Positions 22,850-34,334 of a stretch of DNA of 64,000 nucleotides are shown piece by piece. The notes below the pieces were generated by a model. The model did no database searches, was not told the origin of the DNA, and saw nothing but the letters and a program-made list of their open reading frames with translations. Position numbers and translations under genes: made by a program. Source of the stretch: Harmonia axyridis (Eukaryota > Arthropoda > Insecta > Coleoptera > Coccinellidae); assembly GCF_914767665.1 (NCBI RefSeq), contig NC_059503.1, positions 51,080,852 through 51,144,851 on the forward strand, in the 5' to 3' direction. Within the stretch, counting starts at the first letter, position 1; each line of letters starts with the position of its first letter.

Positions 22850-23470
22850 GAAGTACGATTCGAAGCATAACCATATTTGGAATGTAGATTACTATTAGCG
22901 ATGTGAATGAACTGTGAAAAATAGATTGACCTCCCTAGGGATCCAAGGGTAGTTTTTCCAACCCTTATATTTAGAAAATTCATCTCCGAAAGTACGGGTC
23001 GGAGCATAACCATATTTGGAATGTAGATTACTATTAGCGATGTGAATAAACTGAGAAAAATGATTGACTTCCCTTGGGATACAGGGGTAGTTTTCTAAAC
23101 CCTTATATTTGGAAAATTCGTAACTTCGGAAATACGCTTGGAAGCATAACCATATTTGGAATGTAGATTACTATTGGCGATATAAATAAACTGTGGAAAG
23201 ATGTTTGACTTCCCTTGGGATCCAGGGGTAGTTTCTTCAACTCTTAAATTTCGAAAATTCGTAACTTCGGAAATACGCGTCGGAGCATAACCATATTTGG
23301 AATGTAGATTACTAGTGACGATGTTAATAAACTGTGAAAAGATGATTGACTTCCTAGGGATCCAGGGGTAGTTTTTCCAAACCTTGAATTTCGAAAATTC
23401 GTAAGTTCGGAAATACGCGTCGGAGCATAACCATATTTGGAATGTAGATTACTATTAGCGGTGTGAATTG
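22850..23470 (-). repeat. 140-bp tandem array, left arm
   Basis: CCATATTTGGAATGTAGATT recurs at 22871, 23010, 23150, 23291 and 23431, spacing 139-141 bp. Units also share GATTGACTTCCC and GGATCC-AGGGGTAG. Open frames across it are repeat artefacts. Confidence 0.85.
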
Positions 23471-23479
23471 ATACCGGAG

Positions 23480-25275
23480 CCAGATTGTTGTTTTCGGGTG
23501 GCTGCCAGTCCAACTTCAATGCGATCGATTGATTTCGTCTCCAAAAATCGATATATTTCGGTAGATTCAGATTGTTTCAATAATTTTGCTTTGAATCTTG
23601 TTTCAGTATTAGATTTAGGGGAACATTCATTATTTTTCAAGTTTTCTAAGGTAATTATAGATTGAATAGTTTCTATTGATTTTCAATTATGAATAAAAAT
23701 CCATTATCATTTTCAGAAAGTATAAGTGGTTTTTTACTATGCCTCATTTGAAACTTGATTAAGAACAAATAACTCAGTAACAAAACATTCATTTTACGGA
23801 AATAAAACGTTTTTCTAGTTACATAATAGCTTATTTTACACGACAGAGCTATAGCAGCATCGGTTTTTGGAACGTGCTCAACCATGATACCTTATACAAA
23901 AAAATAATAATATTTCTTTTGTACCATAGTGTTCAACTACTGAATTTCTACCTGACAGGTGACAATAAAATTTGAATGTTATGGTTATCTTTGATAAACA
24001 ACCCCTAAGAAATTCTTTCTATATAGAAGTTGCCGACCGAAGCAATGCATGATGCTGGGTTATAAATAATAAACGAATATCTATTGGAGACGTAATGGTC
24101 TTTCCATTGAAAAACTTTCTTTCACAGATAAAGCACGTTTCGATAAGTTGCATATTTGGAAATGTAAAATCGGTAATCGATATTTATGTCAGGAGATAGA
24201 TTTTGAGTAAATTTGACTAATGAAGTTGTATCGATTTTTTAACACTAAACAAAAAGCAATTACTTAATCGTTATTACTTATTTCTTCTATTAAATGCAAA
24301 ATTTTGAATATTTGGTATCCTTGGGGAAGCTGCAGCCAAACCCCTTCTTCCCAGACTCGGGTAGGCATAATACTTGATATAAGTGATAGTCGTGATTTTT
24401 TGGTAGGAAAATTTTTCATAACATTTATGATTTATTCTTCTTCACAATTAGAATTATCCTATTGATGAGTGACATCCATTTCAGGGAATACTGTTATTAT
24501 GAAAATGTTGTTTGAACCTGTTTGCGTTCTCTATATTTTCTAATCCTTTCAAGTTATCAAGAGAAAAATTCTATTTCGCTGCAACGTTGATTATGACCAG
24601 AATGAATTGACTAGTGGTAAACATATTTGTCTCTCCGCCATATGAAAACATATATCTTGCAATTTAGACTGATAATTTTTGAAAGACCTCTTGAGTATAA
24701 CTAACACTTATGTAATGGTCAAGCACAAATAATTTTCTTTATCAAGGCTTAGGCAATCGCTGATTTCAATTTCTGACACATGACATTGTCGAAATTAATA
24801 ACTCATATGAAATCATAAAAAATGCTATAAAGAATGCCCATGCTATCACTAGAAATGGATTGATTATTCCAAATAATTTGGAATTCCTTTATTATCCGAT
24901 AGAGATTTTTAAATACAATTAACATAAGGCGTCGCATTGTCAGGGTGGCACAAAAGTGATCCAAAACAACCCTAGTTTGAAATTCCAAGAATTTTGCAGA
25001 AGGTACAAATTGGGGTAATTCCAAATACTGTACTGCATTCGCTTTCAATTCACTCTCAGTAAACTAATGCTTGTATAACTTGAGGGTAATAAACGAATGC
25101 GTTCGTGAAAACTCTCATTTGTTAGAGTTTAGGAATTCCGAACGAGATAGGTATTGCGGGCCAATTTTATGACAAGCGTTTAACCTCACGTTTCTTTAAT
25201 CGTTATATTTGAATTTGAAGAGCTTGCTGTTAACAATTATAGCTACCTATGCTGAATACCTAGTGTATTTGTCAT
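23480..25275. other. Loop of the Foldback-like element; no gene seen
   Basis: About 1.8 kb, AT-rich, with short frames on both strands and no motif I recognise. Confidence 0.4.
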
Positions 25276-25284
25276 CAAGGATTG

Positions 25285-25840
25285 AATTTTTCGACCCCTG
25301 GATCCCTAGGGAAGTCAATCATTTTTTCACAGTTTATTCACATCGTTAATAGTAATCTACATTACAAATATTGTTATGCTCCGACGCGTATTTCCGAAGT
25401 TACGAATTTTCGAAATTTAAGGGTTGAAAATCTTCCCCCGGGATCCCTAGGTAAGTCAATTAGTTTTTCACAGTTCATTCACATCGCTAATAGTAATCTA
25501 CTTTTCAAATATGGTTATGCTCCGACGCGTATTTCCGAAGTTACGAATTTTCGAAATTTAAGGGTTGAAAATCTACCCCTGGATCCCTAGGTAAGTCAAT
25601 TAGTTTTTTACAGTTCATTCACATCGCTAATAGTAATCTACTTTTCAAATATGGTTATGCTCCGACGCGTATTTCCGAAGTTACGAATTTTCGAAATTTA
25701 AGGGTTGAAAATCTACCCCTGGATCCCTAGGTAAGTCAATCATTTTTTCACAGTTCATTCACATCGCTAATAGTAATCTACATTCCGAATATGGTGATGC
25801 TTCGACGCGTACTTCCGTAGATATAAATTTTTCAAGTTAG
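25285..25840 (+). repeat. 140-bp tandem array, right arm (inverted)
   Basis: GTTATGCTCCGACGCGTATT recurs at 25374, 25514, 25654 and (one change) 25794, an exact 140-bp period. It is the reverse complement of the left-arm array. Units here are more alike than in the left arm, suggesting recent homogenisation. Confidence 0.85.
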
Positions 25841-26248
25841 ACTGATGATAATTTGAATGAAAACGTTGCTAAAATATCCCGAGATCTATAGAAAATCAAT
25901 ATTTCCTCCAACGGATACTCTGAATGCTATACGGAACACACTTCCTAAATTTCTATCCGATCTAGTGAATAGACCGTCTGGAAACGGTCTGCCAAATTCA
26001 CACCGGTTTGGAACTACGGGTTTGCGTAGAAGTAATCTGCCAGACCCCCTACAAAACATGAAATGCAAAGCATTTTGAAAAATATTAATTTTTGGCATAA
26101 CATGTCTCGACAAGAAATGATAATTGCCTTAATGAGGTTCTTTAGAGAATACTAGACGTATTCCCATATAATAAGACGGGGATTTAAAAATCTGATTTCT
26201 AACTTATATTGCTGGTACCTACTTTTTTGAAATGGAAATCGTACTTAC

Positions 26249-26296
26249 GTTTGACGGAGGATTTGGGCCTCCTTGGCGTCGTTTGGATTTGGGGTT
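26249..26296 (-). CDS. Candidate 48-bp phase-1 microexon
   Basis: Minus strand: acceptor ATTCTACTTTTCAG, 48 bp, donor GTAAGTACG. Phase 1 reads PQIQTTPRRPKSSVK. It shares the short PRR motif with the 21913 exon (PPRR). The exon is GC-richer (about 54%) than its surroundings. Frame choice rests on agreement with the other candidate exons because all three frames are open here. Confidence 0.4.
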
Positions 26297-26299
26297 CTG

Positions 26300-26754
26300 A
26301 AAAGTAGAATAAAATGATTCGTATAATGTTGAAAACTTTTTCTAATAATTAACTCATTATTCAATAATAGTATTTCATTCTAAATATTACTTTGATTCGT
26401 TAAATTCTTAGAACAGCAATCTACCCGAGGTTAGAATTCAATATTATTTTCAATAACCTACATTTTTCAATGACTTTTCCAGAGAGGCAATGAATCTTTA
26501 GAAAAACTGCACCAAAACTGGTAGATACAAAGAAAGAAAAAGGAATTGATACAAGTGCGTATCTAAAATTGACGTCATTGCAAGTTAAGCCAATTGAAAC
26601 GTTTCGCATCACGTGATAATAAGCATGAATACTTCTTTTTTTTACATGAGCAATAACATATGTATTTCATCAAATAAATATTTAATCTAAGAGGATACCA
26701 TAAAAAACAAAAAAAGTTATTTCGGGGCACTAATTTCATTCTATACAAGTCATT
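26300..26754. other. No gene seen
   Basis: AT-rich sequence between the candidate exon and the tandem array. Nothing recognisable. Confidence 0.4.
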
Positions 26755-27345
26755 GAAAGGTGCGTCAAGTTGGTGATCCACTTCCAGAGTTTTGGGTATT
26801 TTGTGCCAATTTTTGCCGTATAAAAAAAATTTGTGCCCATTCAGTTTTCGAGATATTTCGAGTTTTTCCCGTGAGTCACCAACCTGACGCTGTGGCTCAA
26901 ACATGGAAATTTTCAAATTTTTTTATTTGGGTATTGTTTTGTGCCCATTTTTTGTGCCAATTTTTGCCGTATAAAAAAAATGTTATGCCCCTTCAGTTTT
27001 CGAGATATTTCGAGTTTTTCCTGTGAGTCACCAACTTGACGCTGTGACTCATACATGGAAATTTTCAAATTTTTTTATTTGGGTATTTTGTGCCCATTTT
27101 GTGCCAATTTTTGCCGAAAATAAAAACTTTTGTGTCTATTAAGTTTTCGAGATATTTCGAGTTTTTTTCCGTGAGTCACCAACTTGACGCTGTGACTCAT
27201 ACATGAAAACTTTCAAATTTTTTCATTTGGGTATTTTGTGCCCATTCTGTGCCAATTTTCGCCGCATAAAAAAAATTTGTGCCCATTCAGTTTTCGAGAT
27301 ATTTTGAGTTTTTCCTGTGAGTCACTTATTTGTCCGACGGATATT
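26755..27345. repeat. Tandem array, about 150-bp units, four copies
   Basis: CAGTTTTCGAGATATTTCGA (variants) recurs at about 26842, 26994, 27141 and 27288, spacing 152, 147 and 147 bp. Units also share GTGAGTCACCAACTTGACGC and TTGTGCCAATTTTTGCCG. Non-coding. Confidence 0.85.
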
Positions 27346-28090
27346 TTCTTATTCAGATAAATTGTGCTAATTTTGTGGCGTATGGTATGGATTTTGTCCC
27401 CTACAGTTGTCGAAAATTTTGTAGTTATTAGTTAGACATGATATTACAGCAGAAGGAAGGTAGCTAGCACAAAATTTGATAAGCCGTTCGAAAGCCTGCT
27501 AAATGAAGAAGTTTTTACTGCAATGAAAACATATTCTCAGTAATAGTTTTTCATTCATAAAACGATTGGAAAGATACTACTTATTTCGCTCTCTTCAGAA
27601 TATTTATATTCACCACCTCACCTCACTCGTCAGTAAAACTCTTTTGCCACTCATACTTCTCATATTAAGGCAAATTTAATGATCTTTCGGAATATATGAT
27701 CAAATTAGATGAGGATGCTGAAATGAATAAGATATAATTGGTTTTTTGGAAAAAAGTGATAAATTCCGTGAAATCCAGAAATGTTAAATTGAAGATTAAC
27801 CGCCAACATTTCGACCATGTGTTATATGACATTTTTTGAAAGTTTATAGCATCAGAGCTGAAATACTTTCCACTTGTTTTCAAACATCTTTGCTGAATTT
27901 GGTTCAATCAGTCGATTGTCAAACTACTATATATAATATGGTGAAAATTTTGAATCTCAAGAGCTACTAAGGAATGGGAAAATGTAATTATGGAAATGTT
28001 TTAAATTTTGAGAATGCCACTATCATTTGTTGTAATACACTTTCACAAAAGGGTATAGAATTTTTTAGTGACAAAGTGCAACAAGTGTGG
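27346..28090. other. No gene seen
   Basis: AT-rich flank of the giant inverted-repeat element. I looked for the missing 5' part of the MULE-like gene found at 39757 and did not find it here. Confidence 0.4.
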
Positions 28091-28695
28091 CAGAGATGTG
28101 ACGAGGACTGAAAAAAAGTGCTTCGAGCACCAAGCACTGATTTTCACAAAAGACTCGCGATTACTAAGCACTTTGTAAAAGTAATTCGAAATTTCGAGCA
28201 CTAAGCACTTTAGTAGGAACTGTTGAAAGTGAAGTTTTTTAATCGGAGTAAATATTGTTCCTACAAACATATGCGAGATTATGGTATGGTAAGAGGAGAA
28301 GTACAGCAGAACTTTATAGAAGCGAACTGATTCAAAATAGGAAATTTTTGAAAATAAAAAAATGAGGTTATTATTTCTCAGAGTTGATAATATAAACTGG
28401 ATTATCAAAATAAAAAAGAATGAGTAAAATGAAAATGAAAGAGAACAAGTTCATATTTTTCAAATATGATTTTGAATTTTTAACAATTCAATTTTTATGT
28501 GTAGAAAAATGTTCATGTATATTTGAATTAAAATAAAAATTGAATTTTCATAATAATGAATGATACTAGTTAACCAACATATAGATTGAATATCAAATAG
28601 CAGGAACCTGCATGGAATGGACGAATGTGATGAGTTATTATTCCATACTTGAAAACTTATGATCATATCGAACAAAAAAAATTATTTTCGAACAC

Positions 28696-29145
28696 GTGAA
28701 GAACTTGAAAGGCACTGCAGTATCCGTTGCAAATGATCTGACTGTTCAGCAGCGACAGGAAAATAATAGGCTCAGGTCGTTCTTGCTGAAAGCTAGGGCA
28801 AATTCATCCGAAAAATCCTATATAAAGGGGAATAGGTTGGTGGTTGGACAGAGGATTTATGATTTGGAGGAGCTGGATAGTTCTGAAGAGGAAAATAGAC
28901 CAAATAGCGCACCAAGTACTCCTGCCGCTGAGGAGCAAACTAAGCCTCTAGAAGAGAGAACAGATTTTGGATTGATAGATTCAGCTTCTGGGGTAGCTAC
29001 AAGTAGTGTGAAAGAACGTTTGGCTAAGTTGATGACACCACAATTGGCAACGCATAAGAAAAGATTTTTACATAGGAAGAAACCACCTTCAAAGGAAGGT
29101 GCGAGTGGGATGAAACTTCGGCAGAAATCAGCATTAGATAAGTGA
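28696..29145 (+). CDS. LINE ORF1 (C-terminal part)
   Basis: 149 residues. The N-terminal NLKGTAVSVANDLTVQQRQE, NNRLRSFLLKAR, then YIKGNRLVVGQRIYDLEEL is the segment that follows the coiled coil in ORF1 proteins of CR1-like LINEs in arthropods (NLKGxxxxVxxDLTxxQRxxxxxLR). An acidic stretch (about residues 55-70) and a Lys/Arg-rich tail (about 115-149) follow. ORF1 proteins bind the element RNA. The annotated Met lies inside what should be a longer protein; the frame stays open to the truncation point, so the real start was lost with the 5' end. ORF2 follows after 178 bp. Confidence 0.6.
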   Translation: MKNLKGTAVSVANDLTVQQRQENNRLRSFLLKARANSSEKSYIKGNRLVVGQRIYDLEELDSSEEENRPNSAPSTPAAEEQTKPLEERTDFGLIDSASGVATSSVKERLAKLMTPQLATHKKRFLHRKKPPSKEGASGMKLRQKSALDK

Positions 29146-29323
29146 AATTTCATTATGTAAAAAAAAAAATTATTAATACAAATAATAAACAATATATGTG
29201 TATTAAATTATATAATCTAAATTAGTTATATTTGGGGTTCACATAGAAGTTTTTCTTTCCTTTTTTTGTGGGTATATTCAATTCGTCAAAGTTTAAAATA
29301 AGTCAAAATTAAAGTATTAAATT

Positions 29324-32243
29324 ATGGATGATTTCATCAGAACCTATCAAAATGAAGACTATCAAACTATCAACATTGATGGTATGAGGGAACTAGATAA
29401 GATGAATTTAATTGGTGAATTGAAGATTATAACGATGAACATACGGAGCATACAAAAAAATTTCGATGAATTCAGATTGTTACTTGAAATGTTTCCTACA
29501 GATTTTGACATTGTTATACTAACTGAGACATACAAAGTAGAGGATCCGAAACTATTTAAGATGAGGGGGTACGCCCATGTTTACAGTGAGGGTAAATATA
29601 ACAAGAACGATGGGATAATTGTATACGTCAAAGAAGGTTTTGTTTTTGATCACAAAAATATCACACTGGGAAAGATAACAGCATTGGAATTGAATATTCA
29701 GAGTCAAGAGAAAAGCTTAAAACTCACTGCGATATATAAGTCGCCACATTATCCTATCATGGAATTTAATAAGGAATTAACAGTTTATCTAGAAAAACAG
29801 AAACATTGCTCCGATCATATTATTAGTGGTGATATAAATATAAATTTATTATCTCATGAATTTCTTGTGGAAGAATATAAAAATATATTGAGTACATATG
29901 GATTCATATCACTCATTAACGATGTCACACAGCCAGACAGCCGATCCTGCTTAGATCATTATTTTGTGAAAGGTATTATGCATCCAGAAAATTTAAATGT
30001 TAGTGGCATCATATTTCGCAATCTTATTACCGACCATTATCCTGTATTATTATATGCAAATAGAAAACTAAAAGAACATCACATTGGAAAAGAACGTATT
30101 AAAAAATATATTAATTACGACAAACTAAAAAATTGTTTGATTAATGAGGGATGGAATACGGTTTACGGTTGTGATGATGTCAATAAAATAATGGAAAACT
30201 TTATCAATATCTTGAAAAAATATATAGATAAATGCACAAGCGTGATCTCCGCGAAAAAGAAAAATCAGATCAGAAAAGATTATGTTACTCCAAGTATCAT
30301 GAAAGTGATAGATGAAAAACAAAAATTGTTTAATAGGGTTAAAGGAGAGCCAAATAATTCACAACTGAAGAGCGAGTATTCTAAATTGAAAAATAAATTA
30401 CACAGGCTCATAAAAGAAGCCAAAACACATTTTTTCGAAAAGAGCATAAAAAATAATGAAAAAGACTCCAAGGCTTTATGGGACTGTGTGAAAAGGATTA
30501 CCAATTACGAAAAACCGGATACAAATATAAAACACATAAGAAATGACGATGACGAAATCATTGAGAACGGACAAGAAATGTGCGATCTTATCAATGACTA
30601 TTATAGTCGACTAGGGGAAAGTTATGCAAATGAAAAAATTGCTCCTGCTGATTTCACAGAGCAGAGTGAACATTTTGATAAGTCTTTTTTTCTTTTTCCA
30701 ACTGATTCTGAAGAAATAAAAAAAATTATAAGTAGTTTGAAATCGAAAAAATCAGCTGGATATGATGGAATACGCGCAGAACATTTGAAAGAAATACGGC
30801 AGGAGATATCTAATCCTCTCACTTATATTATGAATAACTGCTTCGAAAAAGCCTGTTTTCCAGAAATATTAAAAGTAGGAATAGTGAAACCACTCTATAA
30901 AGGAGGAGACAGGAGTCGCATGCAGAACTATAGACCGATAACTTTAGTTTCAAATCTGGGAAAGATCCTCGAAAAGTTGATTAAAGTTCGTATGGAGACA
31001 TTTATAAATAAACATAAAATTATATCAGATAATCAGTTTGGTTTTCGGAGAGGCATGTCGACGGAAAATGCCATAAAAAAAGTCACAGACATCATATATA
31101 AAAATATTGATAGTAAAATTCCAACTTTGGCGGTAGTTGTCGATCTTGCAAAAGCTTTTGATACTGTCTGTCATGATCGTCTACTAGAAAAGCTCGAAAA
31201 TTATGGTTTCCGCGGCAAAGTATTAAATCTGCTACGAAGCTATCTATCAGATAGAATACAAATTGTACACCTCAATGGAAAATATAGTGAAAGTAATTAA
31301 ATAAACTTCGGAGTACCACAGGGTACAGTTCTTGGGCCTCTCCTGTTCATATTGTATATAAACAGTCTCTTCAGGGTTAAAAACAAAGGTGAAATTATCG
31401 GTTTCGCGGACGATACCATGATACTTTTTCATGATGTTACATGGAAGAATCTGAAAAAACAAGTATGCCAAGAATTTGAGACTCTGACAAAATGGTTTAG
31501 ATTGAATAAACTGACGATAAATATCAGTAAGACCAAATATATAACCTTCGCCTCAAATAAAAAGGGAATTCCAGATTTAGGAGACTTGAATTTCGATGAC
31601 CAATTATATATAGCAAAAACACATTCAACAAGGTATCTTGGCGTAGTCATCGATGAACATTTGAAATGGGATGAACACATAACGTATGTTTCGAGAAAAC
31701 TTAGAGGTATCCTATATAGATTTAAGTATATAATGAATTATGTTAATTCTCCAAAACATCTACAGATGCTCTATGAGTCGCTGGTCCAGCCACAGCTTTC
31801 GTATGGTATAATAGGATGGGGAGGTGTTTTTGACACACACAAGAGAATCATTGATGTTCTCCAAAAAAATATCCTCAAAGTAATGTACAAAAAAAAAATT
31901 ACATTCTCTAGTGACAGTATATACACTTTAGCAAAAGTATTAGATATAAGGCAAATTTTTGCTCAAAGGATTATCTCGCATATCAAACAAAATAAAATTT
32001 CCATCATACAAAAAGAACACAAATACCCTACGAGAGCTGGAGACGATAACGAAAAAAAAGAGACCCAGAGCAGAAAAAAGGATAGGACAGAGATGTAGTG
32101 AATATATAGCTGCAAGATTATACCCGATCGTACCAAAAGAAATAAAAGAAATTAATAATAAAAATAAATTCAACAAAGAACTAAAGAGATGGCTGATTGT
32201 ACAAGACCGAACTGAGATACATAGGATTATAAATTCCACTTAA
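29324..32243 (+). pseudogene. LINE ORF2: AP-endonuclease, reverse transcriptase, C-terminal domain
   Basis: Residues about 35-245 are the endonuclease (MNIRSIQKNFDEF, VILTETYK, NDGIIVYVKEG, SGDININ, DSRSCLDHYFVKG, TDHYPVLL), which nicks the target. The reverse transcriptase begins about residue 520: IVKPLYKGGDRSRMQNYRPI, DNQFGFRRGMSTENAI, VVDLAKAFDTV, FGVPQGTVLGPLL, and the catalytic GFADDTMIL at about 31400. The C-terminal domain has STRYLGVVIDEHLKWDEHI and QPQLSYGIIGWG. One in-frame TAA (31298-31300) interrupts it just before FGVPQG. A frameshift in the A-run at about 32050 moves the tail (IGQRCSEYIAARLYPIVPKE) to another frame, ending at 32243. With only these two lesions it is close to coding. 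Confidence 0.9.
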
Positions 32244-33454
32244 AGAAGGAGAAAAAAAATAAGGGAGAAAAGATGAAGAGAAAAAATACACGCTAAAGAC
32301 GACAGGGAAAAAAAAACCGAGAAGAAAGAGTCACCGATGAAAACAAGATAAAACTGATGAAGAGACGTACCTATACCGGCTGAGACAGGGATCACTTAGA
32401 GTTGAAACTTATTTATCATTTATTATGTATAGTTGCTGGTTTTTCAGTTTTTTTTTTTGTTACCGTAAAAAAGGGAATAAATAATAATTTGAATGCTGTA
32501 CACAGTTGTGACCTCAGGGTGAATAACTCACAGCTTTATTTTCTGTAGTTTATTTTGTATTTGTACTAAATAAACTCTATTCTATTCTATATATTTTTGA
32601 GCCGTCGCGTCGTTCAGCTTTATTATTTTGTCTTAATGTCTGTAATTTATGAATTTTATGCAAAATATGGTCAAAAACAATAAGGTTCGACCGAGGGTTC
32701 GAATCACAGATGATCCGTCCTAAAATTCTATTCTGTTCGTCCGGCCGAAAAAATGATAATTTTCGAAGAGATATTCAAACTCGAAATTTTCAGGATATCT
32801 TCAAATATCGAAATTTGCTGTTTACTTAGTACAAATCCGACAAGGAATTCCGTAGATTTCGAAACTTTCAATTCAATCTCAATAAAATGTTTCCTTTAGA
32901 TGTTAAATAACAATTTCTAGAGTCGCAATTAATATTATGCGGATAGCTCAACCAGAAACATAAAAATTGCAAACAAAATATCTTGAAAAAATTATCCAAT
33001 ATTTCCTTGATCACAAAACCGACGAGTTTGGTATAACCATAACTAGACTTCGGATGAATATGCATTTGCATAACTGTATGTCTCAATGTATATTCGGGTT
33101 GAAGTTAATATTTTAATCATTTTCTGTTTTAAATGCATATTTCCAAGATAAAATTTGTTTTTAAACAAGAACAAATCTAATAGAACCGTTCTTTTGGCAA
33201 ATCCCGAACAGCTTTTATGACTTTTTATAACCTACCCAACCCGCATCAAATGAATGGAGAAAATATTTATTAACATCTGGTAAGAAAGATAGTTCACCTA
33301 AATAGAAATTTAAACCATCCAACCAATTCAAATTATGAACGTCTTGATGATTATAGGATTCCGTAACATCTCAACTATAGGGAATTCATATGATATACAA
33401 GGTGAATGCAGTATTCGGAAAAAAAAAATATCCCAAATAATGACATTAACAACA

Positions 33455-33575
33455 TCTGGTACCGTATTCTCGACAAGTGATCATTCAAAACGTATACGTT
33501 CTTTCAGAGCTCTGAACACTGAATGTACGTATACATTTTGAAAGATCACTCGTCTAGAATACGGTCCCTGGTAAG
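33455..33575. repeat. About 110-bp near-perfect hairpin
   Basis: GGTACCGTATTCTCGACAAG, TGATCATTCAAAACGTATAC on the left are mirrored by GTACGTATACATTTTGAAAG, ATCACTCGTCTAGAATACGG on the right, with TTCAGAGCTCTGAA at the centre. It is flanked by two copies of CTGGTAAGAAAGATAGTT (33286 and 33574). Possibly a tiny foldback element; the small frame reading through it is an artefact. Confidence 0.7.
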
Positions 33576-34326
33576 AAAGATAGTTAACCGAAATAAAAAT
33601 TCATTTTGAACCCTCGAACTAACTCAACTAACCTTTGATGAAAGTCCTAAATTGCACATCAAATTCATATATTGATGTGATTCTACGTTTAGGATTTCGA
33701 AAATAAGAATGATTTAGACATGAAATATTGATGAATATGATAAATTGTTCAATTTCTTTATTATTACGCCGTAGAATTTCCATCTTGACGAGTTTCTATC
33801 TTCAATTCGGTATGGGTAGAAATATTTCAACTGCATTTCAGATGTAATTACAGCTGTCCGCTGTTACTGTTGCCTGTCGGCACTTTTGACAATTTTATTA
33901 CCCTTCTTTGTTATTGTCGTTATTGGCAGTGCACAAATTCTTCTAGGATATTTTTTATCTGAAGAAGTTTATCCGAGATGCGAAAGAGGTTTATTTCATC
34001 CGGGATTGTATTTTCAGAATCCCGAAATATAGATGCATACACACAAAATTCCTGAATGAGTTTTTTTTCTCTTATCTCATGAAACATCATAAGATGTCGA
34101 AAATTTATTTCACGTTTATACCCCTCAACATTATCTAACTCTGTTATTCGGGTCTAACGATGTATTCAGTTACTGAATCCCATGTTTATTATGTATACTC
34201 TGGGTACGGAAGGCAAAAAAAATAGAAATTAATTGTTTAAAGAAAATTAGGCTTTTTCCCGATGCCAATAAGGCACTTCTGCAAAATATATCCTATTTTA
34301 TTTTGCTAACACAAAAATTATTAAGC
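33576..34326. other. No gene seen
   Basis: AT-rich interior of the giant element. Nothing recognisable. Confidence 0.4.
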
Positions 34327-34334
34327 TTTGTTGG

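Larger units (their letters stand above)
22590..26010. mobile_element. Foldback-like element, arms with internal 140-bp tandem repeats
   Basis: The left arm (22590-23470) and right arm (25280-26010) are reverse complements: ACCGGTGTGAATTTGGCAGA, GATCGGATAGAAATTTAG and CAGAGTATCCGTTGGAGGAA occur inverted in both. Inside each arm lies a tandem array of about 140-bp units. The 1.8-kb centre has no coding I recognise. Long inverted repeats built from tandem repeats are the architecture of Foldback (FB) elements of flies. No target duplication was found, so ends are approximate. Confidence 0.65.
28664..32586 (+). mobile_element. 5'-truncated, nearly intact CR1/Jockey-group LINE
   Basis: Contains ORF1 (28696-29145), ORF2 (29324-32243) and a 3' UTR ending in the pentamer tail TTCTATTCTATA. 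Its limits are set by comparison with the uninterrupted right arm of the host element near 39165: homology to the arm stops at about 28663 and resumes at about 32587. Because the 5' edge falls just before the ORF1 segment, the copy lacks a 5' UTR and probably the start of ORF1. Damage in the ORFs is slight, which suggests a relatively recent insertion. Confidence 0.85.

Noticed and set aside
22488..25590. Similar proteins with HSKYGYAPTRISE-like motifs
   Set aside because: Frames cross the 140-bp tandem arrays; repetition explains them.
32690..32710. GGTTCGAATC, tRNA T-loop-like
   Set aside because: No acceptor stem, D-arm or anticodon arm around it, and it lies in the arm of an inverted repeat.
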